DNA of 64,000 bases. It comes from Sulfurospirillum sp. Lineage in GTDB: Bacteria > Campylobacterota > Campylobacteria > Campylobacterales > Sulfurospirillaceae. Under the pieces are notes generated by a model, which saw only the letters and a program-made list of their open reading frames with translations, had not been told where the DNA came from and did not search any database. The stretch covers positions 1-64,000 of the forward strand of contig JADGDR010000002.1 of NCBI GenBank assembly GCA_016744795.1, read 5' to 3'. The translations under genes and the position numbers were made by a program. Of this stretch, positions 25,068 through 34,728 are shown piece after piece; the stretch's first letter is position 1; every line of letters begins with the position of its first letter.

Positions 25068-25531
25068 TGTTTAATGTAGTACTTGTTCACCCACAAATCC
25101 CTCAAAATACCGGAAGTATAGGTCGTTTATGTGTAAATTGTGATTGTAAACTTCATATTGTTAAGCCAACTTGTTTTGAGATAAATGATAAAAACGTAAA
25201 AAGAGCTGGTTTAGATTATTGGGATTTGCTCGATGTTACTGTTTGGGAAAGTTTAGATGATTTTTTAGCAGCTAAAGGCGACAAAAAAGATAGTTTTTAC
25301 TTTGCAACAACTAATAGTGATAAACCTTATTTTGAGGCTGAGTTTAAAAAAGATGATTTTATTTTTTTTGGTGGAGAGTCAACTGGGCTTCCAATGGAGC
25401 TTATGAAAATAAAATGGGAAAACGCTATTACAATTCCTATGGGTAAAAATGGAAGAAGTCTAAACCAAGCCGTATCAGTTGGAATAGTGCTTTATGATGC
25501 TATTCGTCAAAACTACTCAGAATTTTCATGA
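25067..25531 (+). CDS. trmL: tRNA (cytidine/uridine-34 2'-O)-methyltransferase
   Basis: 154 residues, the length of the minimal SPOUT enzyme TrmL. The start FNVVLVHPQIPQNTGSIGRLC and the knotted C-terminal motif segments FGGESTGLP and AITIPMGKNGRSLNQAVSVG are diagnostic. It 2'-O-methylates the wobble base of leucine tRNAs. It shares a base with the purU stop and overlaps the next gene by 4. Confidence 0.94.
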   Translation: MFNVVLVHPQIPQNTGSIGRLCVNCDCKLHIVKPTCFEINDKNVKRAGLDYWDLLDVTVWESLDDFLAAKGDKKDSFYFATTNSDKPYFEAEFKKDDFIFFGGESTGLPMELMKIKWENAITIPMGKNGRSLNQAVSVGIVLYDAIRQNYSEFS

Positions 25532-26661
25532 TATATGACATAGCAATTATCGGAGCAGGAGCTAGTGGGCTTATGTCTGCTTCGATGTTGCCAAGTAAAA
25601 ATATAGCTATCATAGATTCAAACTCAAAAATTGCTTTGAAAATTCTTGCAAGTGGTGGAGGCAAGTGTAATATTACAAACAAAAATGTATCGGTTGAAAA
25701 TTACTTAGCTAACAAAGAATTTATTAAAAAAGCACTTGATGAGTTTACTCCAAAAGAACTATTGAAGTTTTTAGATAAGTTTAAGTTAGAACTTGAAGTT
25801 AGAAAATACGGACAGTACTTTTGTAAAAAATCGGCTAAAGATGTAGTAAGTATATTTGAAAAACTTACCAAACATTGTCATTTTTTTATGAATACTAAGG
25901 TTTTACATGTAGAGTTTAAAAATCATTTTATAATTAAAACTCAAGGTAAAACAATAGAAGCAAAAAAGCTTATAGTAGCAAGTGGTGGCATAAGCTATAC
26001 TAGCATAGGAGCTAGTCCTATAGGCTATGAGATAGCAAAAAGCTTTGGTCATAGTGTTGTAACTCCTGCTCCTGCTCTTGTTGGATTAACAGTTCAAAAA
26101 GATCAGTTTTGGATGAAAAACCTTAGTGGTATTTCTTTTAATACTAAATTAAGTATTGAAGATAAAACTTTGGAGAGTGATTTGCTTTTTACGCATAAAG
26201 GTATAAGTGGTCCTGTAGTCTTAAGTGGTTCACTTTATTGGAAAAAAGGTAAAATCGAATTAGATTTTTTACCAAAAAGTAATTTAAAAAAACTTTTAGA
26301 TAAAAAATCAAAAAAACAGATTAGCTCACAACTGCCTTTGCCAAAAAGATTTATTTTAGAGTTTTTGAAATCTATACATGTTGAAGACAAAGCAATATGT
26401 AAATTAAATAATAGTGAGATTGAAAAACTTCAAGTTTTAAAAAAATATGAGTTTGCACCAGCTGGAAACTTTGGTTTTACAAAAGCAGAGGTGACAAAAG
26501 GTGGAATTTGCACAGATGAGATTAATTCTCTTACTTTTGAAAGTAAATTGCAAAAAAACTTACATTTTGTTGGAGAAGTCTTAGATGTCACAGGAGAACT
26601 TGGAGGATATAATTTCCAATGGGCATTTGCCTCAGCAGTTTCATTAGCTAAATACATTTAA
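25528..26661 (+). CDS. HI0933/BaiN-type NAD(P)/FAD-dependent oxidoreductase
   Basis: 377 residues. The dinucleotide-binding loop IIGAGASGLMSASML is at the N terminus; GGGKCNITNKNVS and the C-terminal GEVLDVTGELGGYNFQWAFASA are signatures of the HI0933 flavoprotein family. Substrate unknown; some relatives act on unsaturated bile acids or other enones. The palindrome at 25904 encodes VLHVEF. It ends the cca-purU-trmL run. Confidence 0.88.
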   Translation: MIYDIAIIGAGASGLMSASMLPSKNIAIIDSNSKIALKILASGGGKCNITNKNVSVENYLANKEFIKKALDEFTPKELLKFLDKFKLELEVRKYGQYFCKKSAKDVVSIFEKLTKHCHFFMNTKVLHVEFKNHFIIKTQGKTIEAKKLIVASGGISYTSIGASPIGYEIAKSFGHSVVTPAPALVGLTVQKDQFWMKNLSGISFNTKLSIEDKTLESDLLFTHKGISGPVVLSGSLYWKKGKIELDFLPKSNLKKLLDKKSKKQISSQLPLPKRFILEFLKSIHVEDKAICKLNNSEIEKLQVLKKYEFAPAGNFGFTKAEVTKGGICTDEINSLTFESKLQKNLHFVGEVLDVTGELGGYNFQWAFASAVSLAKYI

Positions 26662-26792
26662 CATTATTACTACCTATTAATAGCAAAATTATACATAATT
26701 AAAAAAATATTTTATAACAACTAAAACATCACTTTTAGTTCATTTTAGCATTATAGAATTCCTTAGTTTGAAATTGGAACAAAGGATTTTTA

Positions 26793-28187
26793 ATGAGAAT
26801 AGAACATGATTTAATAGGGAACAAAGAGATTCCTAAAGATGTTTATTATGGTGTGCAAACAGCAAGAGCACAAGAAAACTTTCATATTACAGGAGTGACT
26901 TTATCACAGTTTTCTACCTTTATTAGCTCTTTAGCAAAAGTAAAAAAAGCTGCTGCATTAGCTAACTATGAGTTAGAATTATTAGATGAGAATAAAAAAA
27001 ATGCGATTTGTGAAGCTTGTGATGACATTATAGGTGGTGAGTACCACAATGAATTTGTAGTAGATATGATTCAAGGTGGTGCAGGTACTTCAATTAATAT
27101 GAATGCAAATGAAGTTATTGCAAATCGTGGTTTAGAAATTTTAGGTCATGAAAAAGGAGACTATAAACATCTTCATCCAAATAACCATGTAAATCTTTCT
27201 CAATCTACAAATGATGCATATCCTACAGCATTTCGTATAACTTTATATGAAAAAATATATGAACTAATCGATTCAATGAAGGTATTACGTAAATGTTTTC
27301 TAAAAAAATCAATAGAGTTTAAAGATATTATAAAAATGGGAAGAACTCAACTTCAAGATGCTGTTCCTATGACTTTAGGACAAGAATTCCATGCTTACAT
27401 GACTATGATAGATGAAGATATTGAACGTTTAAAAGAGTCTCAACAGTTAGTTCGTGAGATGAATCTTGGTGCTACTGCCATTGGAACAGGTATTAACTCA
27501 CATCCTGATTATGCAAAATTAGTAGAATCAAAACTTCAAGAAGTAACAGGACGTCCTTTTGTAACTGCAAAAGATTTGGTTGAAGCGACACAAGATACCG
27601 GTGCTTATGTTCAAATATCTGGTGTTCTAAAACGTGTTGCAACAAAAATATCAAAAGTTTGTAATGATTTAAGATTGTTAAGTTCAGGTCCACGTGCAGG
27701 TTTTAATGAAATAAATCTTCCAGCTGTTCAACCTGGTAGCTCAATCATGCCAGGAAAAGTAAATCCAGTTATTCCTGAAGTAGTAAATCAAGTAGCATTT
27801 CAAGTTATAGGTGCTGATGTTACTATTACAATGGCAAGTGAAAGTGGACAATTACAACTTAATGTATTTGAACCAGTTATTGCATATAACCTTTTTAATT
27901 CAATCAATATGATGAAAAATGCTTTTGAAACTTTGGCAGAAAAGTGTGTATGCGGAATTACTGCAAATGAAGAACATTGTAAAGAGTTAGTTCTTAATAG
28001 TATTGGTTTGATAACTGCATTAAATCCATTTATTGGGTATGAAAACTCTACAGCTGTTGCTCAAGAGGCTCTTAAAAGTGGACGTTCAGTTTATGAGCTT
28101 GTTTTGGAGCAGAAGTTATTGAGTAAAGATGAACTTGATGAAATCATAAAACCAGAAAATATGATTAAACCGAGATTAACTAAATAA
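26793..28187 (+). CDS. aspA: Aspartate ammonia-lyase
   Basis: 464 residues. The fumarase/aspartase signature GSSIMPGKVNP is present, with the N-terminal RIEHDLIGNKEIPKDVYYG and HPNNHVNLSQSTNDAYPTA. Aspartase rather than fumarase is favoured by IGTGINSHPDY and by linkage to the dicarboxylate transporter 26 bases downstream. It deaminates aspartate to fumarate, an electron acceptor or carbon source in microaerobic growth. A -10-like sequence (CATTATAGAAT) lies about 40 bases upstream. No palindrome copies occur in 7 kb around here. Confidence 0.94.
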   Translation: MRIEHDLIGNKEIPKDVYYGVQTARAQENFHITGVTLSQFSTFISSLAKVKKAAALANYELELLDENKKNAICEACDDIIGGEYHNEFVVDMIQGGAGTSINMNANEVIANRGLEILGHEKGDYKHLHPNNHVNLSQSTNDAYPTAFRITLYEKIYELIDSMKVLRKCFLKKSIEFKDIIKMGRTQLQDAVPMTLGQEFHAYMTMIDEDIERLKESQQLVREMNLGATAIGTGINSHPDYAKLVESKLQEVTGRPFVTAKDLVEATQDTGAYVQISGVLKRVATKISKVCNDLRLLSSGPRAGFNEINLPAVQPGSSIMPGKVNPVIPEVVNQVAFQVIGADVTITMASESGQLQLNVFEPVIAYNLFNSINMMKNAFETLAEKCVCGITANEEHCKELVLNSIGLITALNPFIGYENSTAVAQEALKSGRSVYELVLEQKLLSKDELDEIIKPENMIKPRLTK

Positions 28188-28213
28188 AAAGTCTATATTA
28201 AAAGGAGGTTGTT

Positions 28214-29521
28214 ATGATTGTAGGAGTAGAATTATTAGTTGTATTTGGAGCCATTTTTCTTGGGGCAAGAATGGGTGGTATTGGTATCGGTTATGCCGGT
28301 GGTTTAGGTGTTGTTGCTTTGACACTAGGGTTAGGCATGAGTCCAGGAAGTATTCCAATAGATGTTATACTTATTATTATGGCAGTTATTTCTGCAATAG
28401 CGGCAATGCAAGTTGCTGGTGGACTTGATTATATGGTTAAAATTGGTGAAAGTATTTTAAGAAAAAATCCAAAGCAAATTACATATTTAGCACCAACTGT
28501 TACTTATTTTATGACTCTGCTTGCAGGAACTGGACACACAGCATATTCAACTCTTCCAGTTATTGCTGAAATTGCAAAAGAGCAGGGAATTCGTCCTTCT
28601 CGTCCTTTGGGTATTGCCGTTGTTGCTTCTCAAATAGCCATTACTGCATCTCCTATTTCAGCAGCAGTTGTAGTAATGAGTGGTTTGCTCGATCCTTTAG
28701 GTGTTGGTTACTTACAACTACTGGCTATTTGTATTCCTACAACATTTACAGCTTGTATGATTGCTGCTTTTGTTAGTAATTTTCTTGGAAAAGATTTAAA
28801 AGATGATAAAATTTATAAAGATCGTCTTGAAAAAGGTTTAGTAAAAGTTCATGGTGCAACTCAGTATGATATTAAACCAGGAGCTAAACTTTCAGTTGGT
28901 ATTTTTATTGCTACGATTATAGCAGTAGTTGCTTATGCTACAGCAATTAGTGGTACAGTTGGACTTATACAACATCCCATAGTTCCTAGAAATGAAGCTA
29001 TTATGTTGTTTATGTTAGTTGCGGCAACATTTATCGTTCTTGCAACTAAGATTGATACAAGTGAAATCATAAGTGCATCAACATTCAAATCAGGTATGAG
29101 TGCTTGTATATGTGTTCTTGGTGTTGCTTGGCTTGGTGATACATTTGTTTCTGGTCATATTAATGAGATAAAAGACCTTGCTGGTTCAGTGTTAGAGCAG
29201 TATCCTTGGATGTTAGCAATAACACTTTTCTTTGGAAGTATGTTGCTTTATTCTCAAGCAGCAACTACAAGAGCTTTACTTCCTGCTGCTCTACTTCTTG
29301 GAGTAGACCCAGTTACAGCAATAGCATCTTTTGCAGCTGTTAGTGCACTGTTTGTATTGCCTACTTACCCAACTCTCATAGCGGCAGTTGAAATGGATGA
29401 TACAGGTTCAACACGTATAGGTAAATATGTGCTTAACCATCCATTTGTAATTCCTGGACTTATAGCTATATCTTGTAGTGTTGCTTTAGGATTTGTTCTA
29501 GGACCAATAATTTTACACTAA
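28214..29521 (+). CDS. dcuA: Anaerobic C4-dicarboxylate transporter, DcuA/DcuB family
   Basis: 435 residues with 10-12 membrane helices. GARMGGIGIGYAGGLGVV and AISAMQVAGGLDYMV-like segments resemble E. coli DcuA more than DcuB, while GTGHTAYSTLPVIAEIA is shared. The family exchanges aspartate or fumarate for succinate. It follows aspA, as in Wolinella and relatives. A strong AAGGAGG-type site lies before the ATG, and an intrinsic terminator follows at 29537. Confidence 0.85.
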   Translation: MIVGVELLVVFGAIFLGARMGGIGIGYAGGLGVVALTLGLGMSPGSIPIDVILIIMAVISAIAAMQVAGGLDYMVKIGESILRKNPKQITYLAPTVTYFMTLLAGTGHTAYSTLPVIAEIAKEQGIRPSRPLGIAVVASQIAITASPISAAVVVMSGLLDPLGVGYLQLLAICIPTTFTACMIAAFVSNFLGKDLKDDKIYKDRLEKGLVKVHGATQYDIKPGAKLSVGIFIATIIAVVAYATAISGTVGLIQHPIVPRNEAIMLFMLVAATFIVLATKIDTSEIISASTFKSGMSACICVLGVAWLGDTFVSGHINEIKDLAGSVLEQYPWMLAITLFFGSMLLYSQAATTRALLPAALLLGVDPVTAIASFAAVSALFVLPTYPTLIAAVEMDDTGSTRIGKYVLNHPFVIPGLIAISCSVALGFVLGPIILH

Positions 29522-29536
29522 ATTTTTAAAAAACTT

Positions 29537-29562
29537 ATGGCTAGGTATTTTTATCTAGCCAT
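29537..29562 (+). terminator. Intrinsic terminator after dcuA
   Basis: ATGGCTAG-N10-CTAGCCAT, a perfect 8-bp stem, followed by TTAATATTTTG. It ends the aspA-dcuA transcript. Confidence 0.75.
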
Positions 29563-29627
29563 TTAATATTTTGTAGAGTATTAACCTAAAATTTGTTAAA
29601 ATAACAAAAAGTTTATAGGATGTCATT

Positions 29628-31850
29628 ATGAAAAATAGGGGATTTTTATGGATAATCATCTTTTTATTACTTAGTAATGGTATTTTACTTGCTCAAACTA
29701 ATAAAAAAGTTCTCATAATAAACTCATACCACAGAGGATTTCAGTGGAGTGATGATGTTATACGTGGAATTGAAAAAGTATTATACAATACAAATATTGA
29801 TACAAATTTTCTCTATATGGATTCAAAGCGTATCTCTTCTAAAAAATATTATCAAAAATTACAAGAGCTTTATAAACTACAATTAAAAAAAGAAAAATAT
29901 GATTTAATTTTAGCTATCGATAAATTTGCATATGAATTTTCTTTAGAAAATTATTCAGAACTTTTTACAGATGAGCCTATTTTTTTTACAGGAATAGAAC
30001 AGTTCTCTTTGAAAGATGTAAAAAAATATAATTTAGAAAAAAAAGTATCCGGATTATTAGAAAAACGAGCTATTAATGATATTATAAACATAATTTATAA
30101 GCTTATGCCAAATATAAAAAAGCTATATATCATTAATGACAAAAGTGCAAATGGAGATGATTCTGAGCCATTTGTTAGAGCAGCTATCAAAAAAATAGGT
30201 AAAAAATTTACAGTAGAATATATTAGGAAATCTACACTAAATGATTTAAGAAAAAAGTTTTCTGTTTATAAAAAAGAACAAGCTGTCTTTTTTATACGTT
30301 TTTATAATGATAAATATGGAAAACTGTATAAAAATAGTGAAATAGCATCTATGATAGACTCTAGTGCATTACCTGTATTTGTAACAGATACCCTATTCAT
30401 AGGAAAAGGAGCAGTTGGAGGTAAACTAGTATTGATTAAAGAGTTAGGAAAAAATACAGGAAAAAATATTATATCTATCTTAAATAAAGATATTCCAACT
30501 CCTTTCATTAAGAAAGATAGCTCATATAAATATATATTTGATTATGAAAAAAGTAAAAAATTCAAATTCAAATTAAATAAATTAAACATGCCAATTTCTT
30601 ATGTACATTCACCTGTTTCATTTTTTGACAAACATAGACAATTAATTGATTTAGTATTTTTAATATCACCTTTTTTACTCTTTTTAATAGTTTGTTTGAT
30701 ACATAATATTTATTTGAGAATAAAGAGTGTCAAGTTGCTCAAAGAACGTATGGAATTTGATAAAGTACTTCTTAATGCGATTCAAAGTCCTATTGTCTGG
30801 CAAGATAAGGTTGGTAAAATTGTTGATTCAAATTCAAAATTTCGTGATTTAATGTATTTGTCATGTCCAAAAACTAATGGAAAAATATTAAAAGATTATA
30901 TAAAAAAGAGCAAGTCAAGTTCTTTGCTCAAAGCCTTAGATGCGTTTATAAATAACTCTCAAGAGCACAACGAAATTACTTTAAAAGGTCATGATAACAA
31001 TGAATACATTTATATAGTCAATCAAACAGATTATAGCGAAGATGTATATAAAAGCTGTGGTACAGTAACAATTTTTACGGATATTACTAAAGAAAAAAAT
31101 GCACAAATAGAAAAAATTAAACATCAAGAGTTTATAATCCAACAATCAAAACTTGCAGAAATAGGAGAAATATTCTCTTCTATTGCCCATCAATGGAAAA
31201 GTCCTTTAGTGGAGATAGCCACAATAGCACAAGAACAACTTTATGATGGCAGTGAACAAGTAGATGAAAAAAATTCTAAATATGTCAATGAAATCATGAT
31301 GCAAGTACGTTATATGACCGAAACAATAAATGATTTTCAACAATTCATTATGCCTTCACGTAAAAAAACGGTTTTTGATATCAACAAAGCTGTTGTTAAG
31401 ATGATGGAAATAATAAGACACAATATGAAGTATAATTACATAGATGTAAATATTACTATTGTAGAAAATACAAATTTGTTGATTTGTGGTTATCGTAATG
31501 AGTTAATGCAAACCTTACTCAATGTTGTCAATAATGCAAAAGATGCGATACTAAAATTAAGAGAGAAAAAAATTATTAAAAGAGGGATAATAGACATAAA
31601 AATTAGCAATATAGATAACAGTGTTCAAATCGAGATTGAAGACAATGGTGGAGGAATCTCATTAACTGATATTGATAAGGTATTTGAGCCTTATTATACT
31701 ACGAAAAAAGAGGGACATGGCATAGGCTTGTATATGGCAAAACTTATAATTGAAGATAAAATCGGTGGTGTTATTGGTGTGTCAAACACTCTAACTGGTG
31801 CAAAATTTACTATTAAATTGGAATTAAGTAATGAAAATTTTAGTTCTTGA
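29628..31850 (+). CDS. Sensor histidine kinase with periplasmic ABC-substrate-binding-like domain
   Basis: 740 residues. A signal/anchor at 1-22 is followed by a periplasmic domain (about 27-310) of the ABC_sub_bind type (VLIINSYHRGFQWSDDVIRG). A membrane helix at about 340-362 leads to a PAS domain (about 375-490), then the phosphoacceptor helix with AHQWKSPLVEIATIAQE, and a HATPase with N-box LNVVNNAKDAI, G1 DNGGGI and G2 GHGIGLYMAK. It probably senses a small ligand and phosphorylates the adjacent regulator. Placement after aspA-dcuA suggests dicarboxylate sensing, which is inference. Confidence 0.88.
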   Translation: MKNRGFLWIIIFLLLSNGILLAQTNKKVLIINSYHRGFQWSDDVIRGIEKVLYNTNIDTNFLYMDSKRISSKKYYQKLQELYKLQLKKEKYDLILAIDKFAYEFSLENYSELFTDEPIFFTGIEQFSLKDVKKYNLEKKVSGLLEKRAINDIINIIYKLMPNIKKLYIINDKSANGDDSEPFVRAAIKKIGKKFTVEYIRKSTLNDLRKKFSVYKKEQAVFFIRFYNDKYGKLYKNSEIASMIDSSALPVFVTDTLFIGKGAVGGKLVLIKELGKNTGKNIISILNKDIPTPFIKKDSSYKYIFDYEKSKKFKFKLNKLNMPISYVHSPVSFFDKHRQLIDLVFLISPFLLFLIVCLIHNIYLRIKSVKLLKERMEFDKVLLNAIQSPIVWQDKVGKIVDSNSKFRDLMYLSCPKTNGKILKDYIKKSKSSSLLKALDAFINNSQEHNEITLKGHDNNEYIYIVNQTDYSEDVYKSCGTVTIFTDITKEKNAQIEKIKHQEFIIQQSKLAEIGEIFSSIAHQWKSPLVEIATIAQEQLYDGSEQVDEKNSKYVNEIMMQVRYMTETINDFQQFIMPSRKKTVFDINKAVVKMMEIIRHNMKYNYIDVNITIVENTNLLICGYRNELMQTLLNVVNNAKDAILKLREKKIIKRGIIDIKISNIDNSVQIEIEDNGGGISLTDIDKVFEPYYTTKKEGHGIGLYMAKLIIEDKIGGVIGVSNTLTGAKFTIKLELSNENFSS

Positions 31851-32493
31851 AGATAACGAGCGTTTGTGCAAGCTTATTGCAAGTGCTTTAGAAAAAGAAA
31901 ATTATAAAGTAGATATGTTTTTTGATGGTGAAGAAGCCCTTGCTGTGTTGGCAAATGGTTATCATTGTTTTATTTTGGATATAAATGTTCCTTCTATTGA
32001 TGGAATTTCAATTTTAGAGACAATTCGTATGTATCACTCAATTATACCTGTTATCATCATAAGCTCCAATCACGAACTCGACAAGATTCAAGCATCTTAT
32101 GAGGTAGGATGTGATGATTACCTGAAAAAGCCATTTTTTATGTATGAACTTATTCAAAAAGTAAAAAAACTTTGTAATTTTGGGTTTAAAACTTTGGATT
32201 TAGGAGATAGTTTTATATATAATTATACGAGTAAATATCTCTCTAGTTTAGATGGAGAAGTGAAATTAGCTAAAAAAGAGATACTTTTTCTTGAACTTCT
32301 TGCAAGAGATATTCATAGAGTTGTTAGTTTTGAAGAGATAGAAGAGTATGTGTGGGAGGGAGAAGCAACAACACTTATAAATATAAGAGCACTTGTTAAA
32401 AGACTTCGTAAAAAAATTCCAGAAAAAGCTATCACAATTGTAAAAGGGATGGGATACTCTTTAAACTCCAATCAATGTAAGTTACAAAAATAA
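31831..32493 (+). CDS. OmpR-family response regulator
   Basis: 220 residues. Receiver domain 1-118 with acidic pair Glu/Asp near residue 7-8, phospho-accepting Asp50 (FILDINVP) and conserved Lys in DDYLKKPF. The C-terminal winged-helix domain has the recognition region TTLINIRALVKRLRKK and GMGYSL. It begins 20 bases inside the kinase gene, so the pair is translationally coupled. Targets are unknown; the adjacent aspA-dcuA operon is the obvious candidate. Confidence 0.92.
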   Translation: MKILVLEDNERLCKLIASALEKENYKVDMFFDGEEALAVLANGYHCFILDINVPSIDGISILETIRMYHSIIPVIIISSNHELDKIQASYEVGCDDYLKKPFFMYELIQKVKKLCNFGFKTLDLGDSFIYNYTSKYLSSLDGEVKLAKKEILFLELLARDIHRVVSFEEIEEYVWEGEATTLINIRALVKRLRKKIPEKAITIVKGMGYSLNSNQCKLQK

Positions 32494-32520
32494 ATTATTT
32501 TTTATAGAATAATGTTTTTT
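32494..32520 (+). terminator. AT-rich hairpin with T-run after the response regulator
   Basis: ATTATT-N8-AATAAT followed by GTTTTTTT. A weak stem, but placed directly after the stop. Confidence 0.45.
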
Positions 32521-32534
32521 TATGAGTTTTGTAC

Positions 32535-32540
32535 TATAAT
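32535..32540 (+). promoter_or_regulatory. Probable -10 box of the carbonic anhydrase gene
   Basis: TATAAT, 34 bases before the ATG at 32574. Confidence 0.5.
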
Positions 32541-32573
32541 TTAATAATTAAAATTTTTTAATAGGCGATAATA

Positions 32574-33206
32574 ATGAAAATACAAGATTTAATAGACGGT
32601 CATGAGAGTTTTAAAGACAAAAAGTTTAAAAAATATGAAAATAAATTTTTAGATTTAGTGGAAAATGGACAGAAAGCAAAAGTACTATTTATAGCCTGTA
32701 GTGATTCTAGAGTTGATCCTGTTCTTATCACAGACTCAGATCCAGGGGATCTTTTTGTTCTTAGGAATATAGGAAACTTTATTCCTCCATTTTCCCCAGA
32801 TAACGACTATCATGCAACTGCTGCAGGAATCGAATATGCAGTCAATGTTTTAAAAGTAACCGACATCATAGTGTGTGGACATTCTCATTGTGGTGCAATT
32901 GAAAGTCTTTATAAAGACATAAATAGTATAAACCTTTTACATGTAAAGAGGTGGTTAGACTTAGGTGTAGCTGCAAAAAAACATGTTGAAGATAATATTG
33001 CAAATAACGCATCGCAAAGAGAGAAATTAGTATTGACAGAAAAAGTATCTATTATTTTTCAGATGAAAAATCTTCTAACGTACCCAGAAGTCAAAAGTAG
33101 AGTAGATGCTGGAAAACTAGCTCTTCGTGGATGGTATTATAAGATAAGAACAGGAGAATTAGAGTACTTTAATGATAAAGATAGAGAGTTTTTACCTATG
33201 TCATGA
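32574..33206 (+). CDS. Beta-class carbonic anhydrase
   Basis: 210 residues. Zinc ligands are visible in ACSDSRVDP (Cys, and the Asp-Arg dyad) and GHSHCGAI (His and Cys). It hydrates CO2 to bicarbonate; no signal peptide, so cytosolic. In autotrophic Campylobacterota this supports carbon supply to the reverse TCA cycle. The palindrome at 32938 encodes LLHVKRW. The stop overlaps the next ATG (ATGA). Confidence 0.95.
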   Translation: MKIQDLIDGHESFKDKKFKKYENKFLDLVENGQKAKVLFIACSDSRVDPVLITDSDPGDLFVLRNIGNFIPPFSPDNDYHATAAGIEYAVNVLKVTDIIVCGHSHCGAIESLYKDINSINLLHVKRWLDLGVAAKKHVEDNIANNASQREKLVLTEKVSIIFQMKNLLTYPEVKSRVDAGKLALRGWYYKIRTGELEYFNDKDREFLPMS

Positions 33207-34384
33207 AAAGGCTTTTAGCACTATTCTTTGTTCCGATATTTTTATATGCGAAACAATTTAGTGTAGCGACATATAATGTAGAAAACCTTTTTGACATGAA
33301 AATAAGTGGTTATGAATACAAAGAGTACATTCCAAATAACAGAAGTGTTTGGAATGAAAAAATGCTCACAAAAAAAATTAAAAATCTTGCACGAGTTATT
33401 AAGGATGTAAACGCAGACATAATTTCTCTTCAGGAGCTTGAAAACAAAGAAGTGTTAAAAAGACTAAATCAAGCTCTTGGAAAACAAAAATACCCTTACA
33501 TGTACAGCTCTTTTAAAACTAAGGGATTAGACATTGTTCTGCTCTCTAGGTACCCCATAAAAGAGCATAATTCATATAATATTCTTAAAAGATTTAGACC
33601 AATCCATAGAGTTGTTGTAGATATTGAAGGTTTACATGTAAGCCTTTTTATGAATCATTGGCCTTCATACAGACACCCAGTAAAAATTCGTATAAAATTT
33701 GCAAAAAAACTAAAGTCATTATACGAAAAAGAGAAAAACTATATACTTCTAGGTGATTTTAACTCTCCATTAAAAAAAGACAAAAGAGGCTGGGGTAAAG
33801 AGGTAGAATTAGTTTCAAAAAACAATTATAATCTCTGGTACGATACTCCTTATAGTAATAGATACTCATACAAGTTCTATAAAATAAAAAATGCAATAGA
33901 CCATATAATAGTCTCAAAATCTCTATATGAAAGATATGTAGTAGGTTCGTTCCAAGTCCATAGATTTGATTATGTAATAGACAAATATGGCAATGCAAAA
34001 AGATGGCAAATTTCAAACAAAGGTAGAGGTAAACACTTAGGCATTGGCTATAGCGATCATTTTGCTATCTCGGCAATGTTCACAACAACCAAACAAAAAG
34101 TAAATTACCCACAAAAGATAAGCGTAAAAGAGTTACTAACAAAAGAGGGAAGGGTAAATTACTTTTTAGAAGATATTATGGTTATAAACAAAAGTAAGTA
34201 TGGAGTTGTCGTTGAAGATAAAAATAGAGATACAATTTACATATACAGACCAGATTGCAGTTTGAAAATTGCAGAAATTTACTCTTTACATGTAAAGGCA
34301 TTAGCAACATATAAAGGCAAAAAAGAGATTGTATTGTTGGATTCTAATTCTTGTTTAAATTATTCTACTATTGATGTGAAATGA
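33203..34384 (+). CDS. Endonuclease/exonuclease/phosphatase family protein, secreted
   Basis: 393 residues with a signal peptide (MKRLLALFFVPIFLYA). EEP motifs are in order: ATYNVENLFD, the Glu in ISLQELENKEVL, FMNHWPSYRHP, LLGDFNSP and the terminal YSDHFAIS. It could be a periplasmic nuclease or phosphodiesterase. A C-terminal strand-rich extension of about 85 residues (from about 310) follows. Three palindromes lie in the gene (33497 YMYSS, 33633 GLHVSL, 34287 SLHVKAL). Its last about 125 bases are duplicated at 35657-35800. Confidence 0.88.
   Translation: MKRLLALFFVPIFLYAKQFSVATYNVENLFDMKISGYEYKEYIPNNRSVWNEKMLTKKIKNLARVIKDVNADIISLQELENKEVLKRLNQALGKQKYPYMYSSFKTKGLDIVLLSRYPIKEHNSYNILKRFRPIHRVVVDIEGLHVSLFMNHWPSYRHPVKIRIKFAKKLKSLYEKEKNYILLGDFNSPLKKDKRGWGKEVELVSKNNYNLWYDTPYSNRYSYKFYKIKNAIDHIIVSKSLYERYVVGSFQVHRFDYVIDKYGNAKRWQISNKGRGKHLGIGYSDHFAISAMFTTTKQKVNYPQKISVKELLTKEGRVNYFLEDIMVINKSKYGVVVEDKNRDTIYIYRPDCSLKIAEIYSLHVKALATYKGKKEIVLLDSNSCLNYSTIDVK
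34211..34350 (+). repeat. Direct repeat A: 3' end of the EEP nuclease gene
   Basis: From GATACAATTTACATATACAG on, this stretch matches 35657-35800 at roughly 80% by eye, with the core around the palindrome (GAAATTTACTCTTTACATGT) identical. The copies bracket the HEPN-gene insertion. Confidence 0.75.
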
Positions 34385-34728
34385 TTTGCATCTATTTTAA
34401 AAATACTATTCGGACACTTATGCTGAAATACTCTTACAGAAAATATCTCTTCCTAAACTCTCTAAACTAAAACCGTAGAGCTGTCAGAATACTTCAATAA
34501 ATGCAAATATTTTGTCCTATTATCTACATGTAAAGCAATAAATTGACATAAAATATTAAAGAATAATAGTAAATAAAATCAATATTCTTCAAAATATTGA
34601 AATTTACAATATTTTTAATAAATTTAGTCAAATACAAAGATACATATATGAACTTGTAATTTTATTATTTAAGCCCATTAGATATATAATAAGAATTAGT
34701 GTTAGCAAATTCTAAATTTGGAGGCATT
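34385..34728. other. Noncoding gap before the HEPN gene
   Basis: About 340 AT-rich bases with no supportable gene. It holds a TACATGTA copy at 34525-34532, a region of short inverted AATATT repeats around 34590-34620, and a TATATAAT -10-like box near 34683. Confidence 0.6.
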
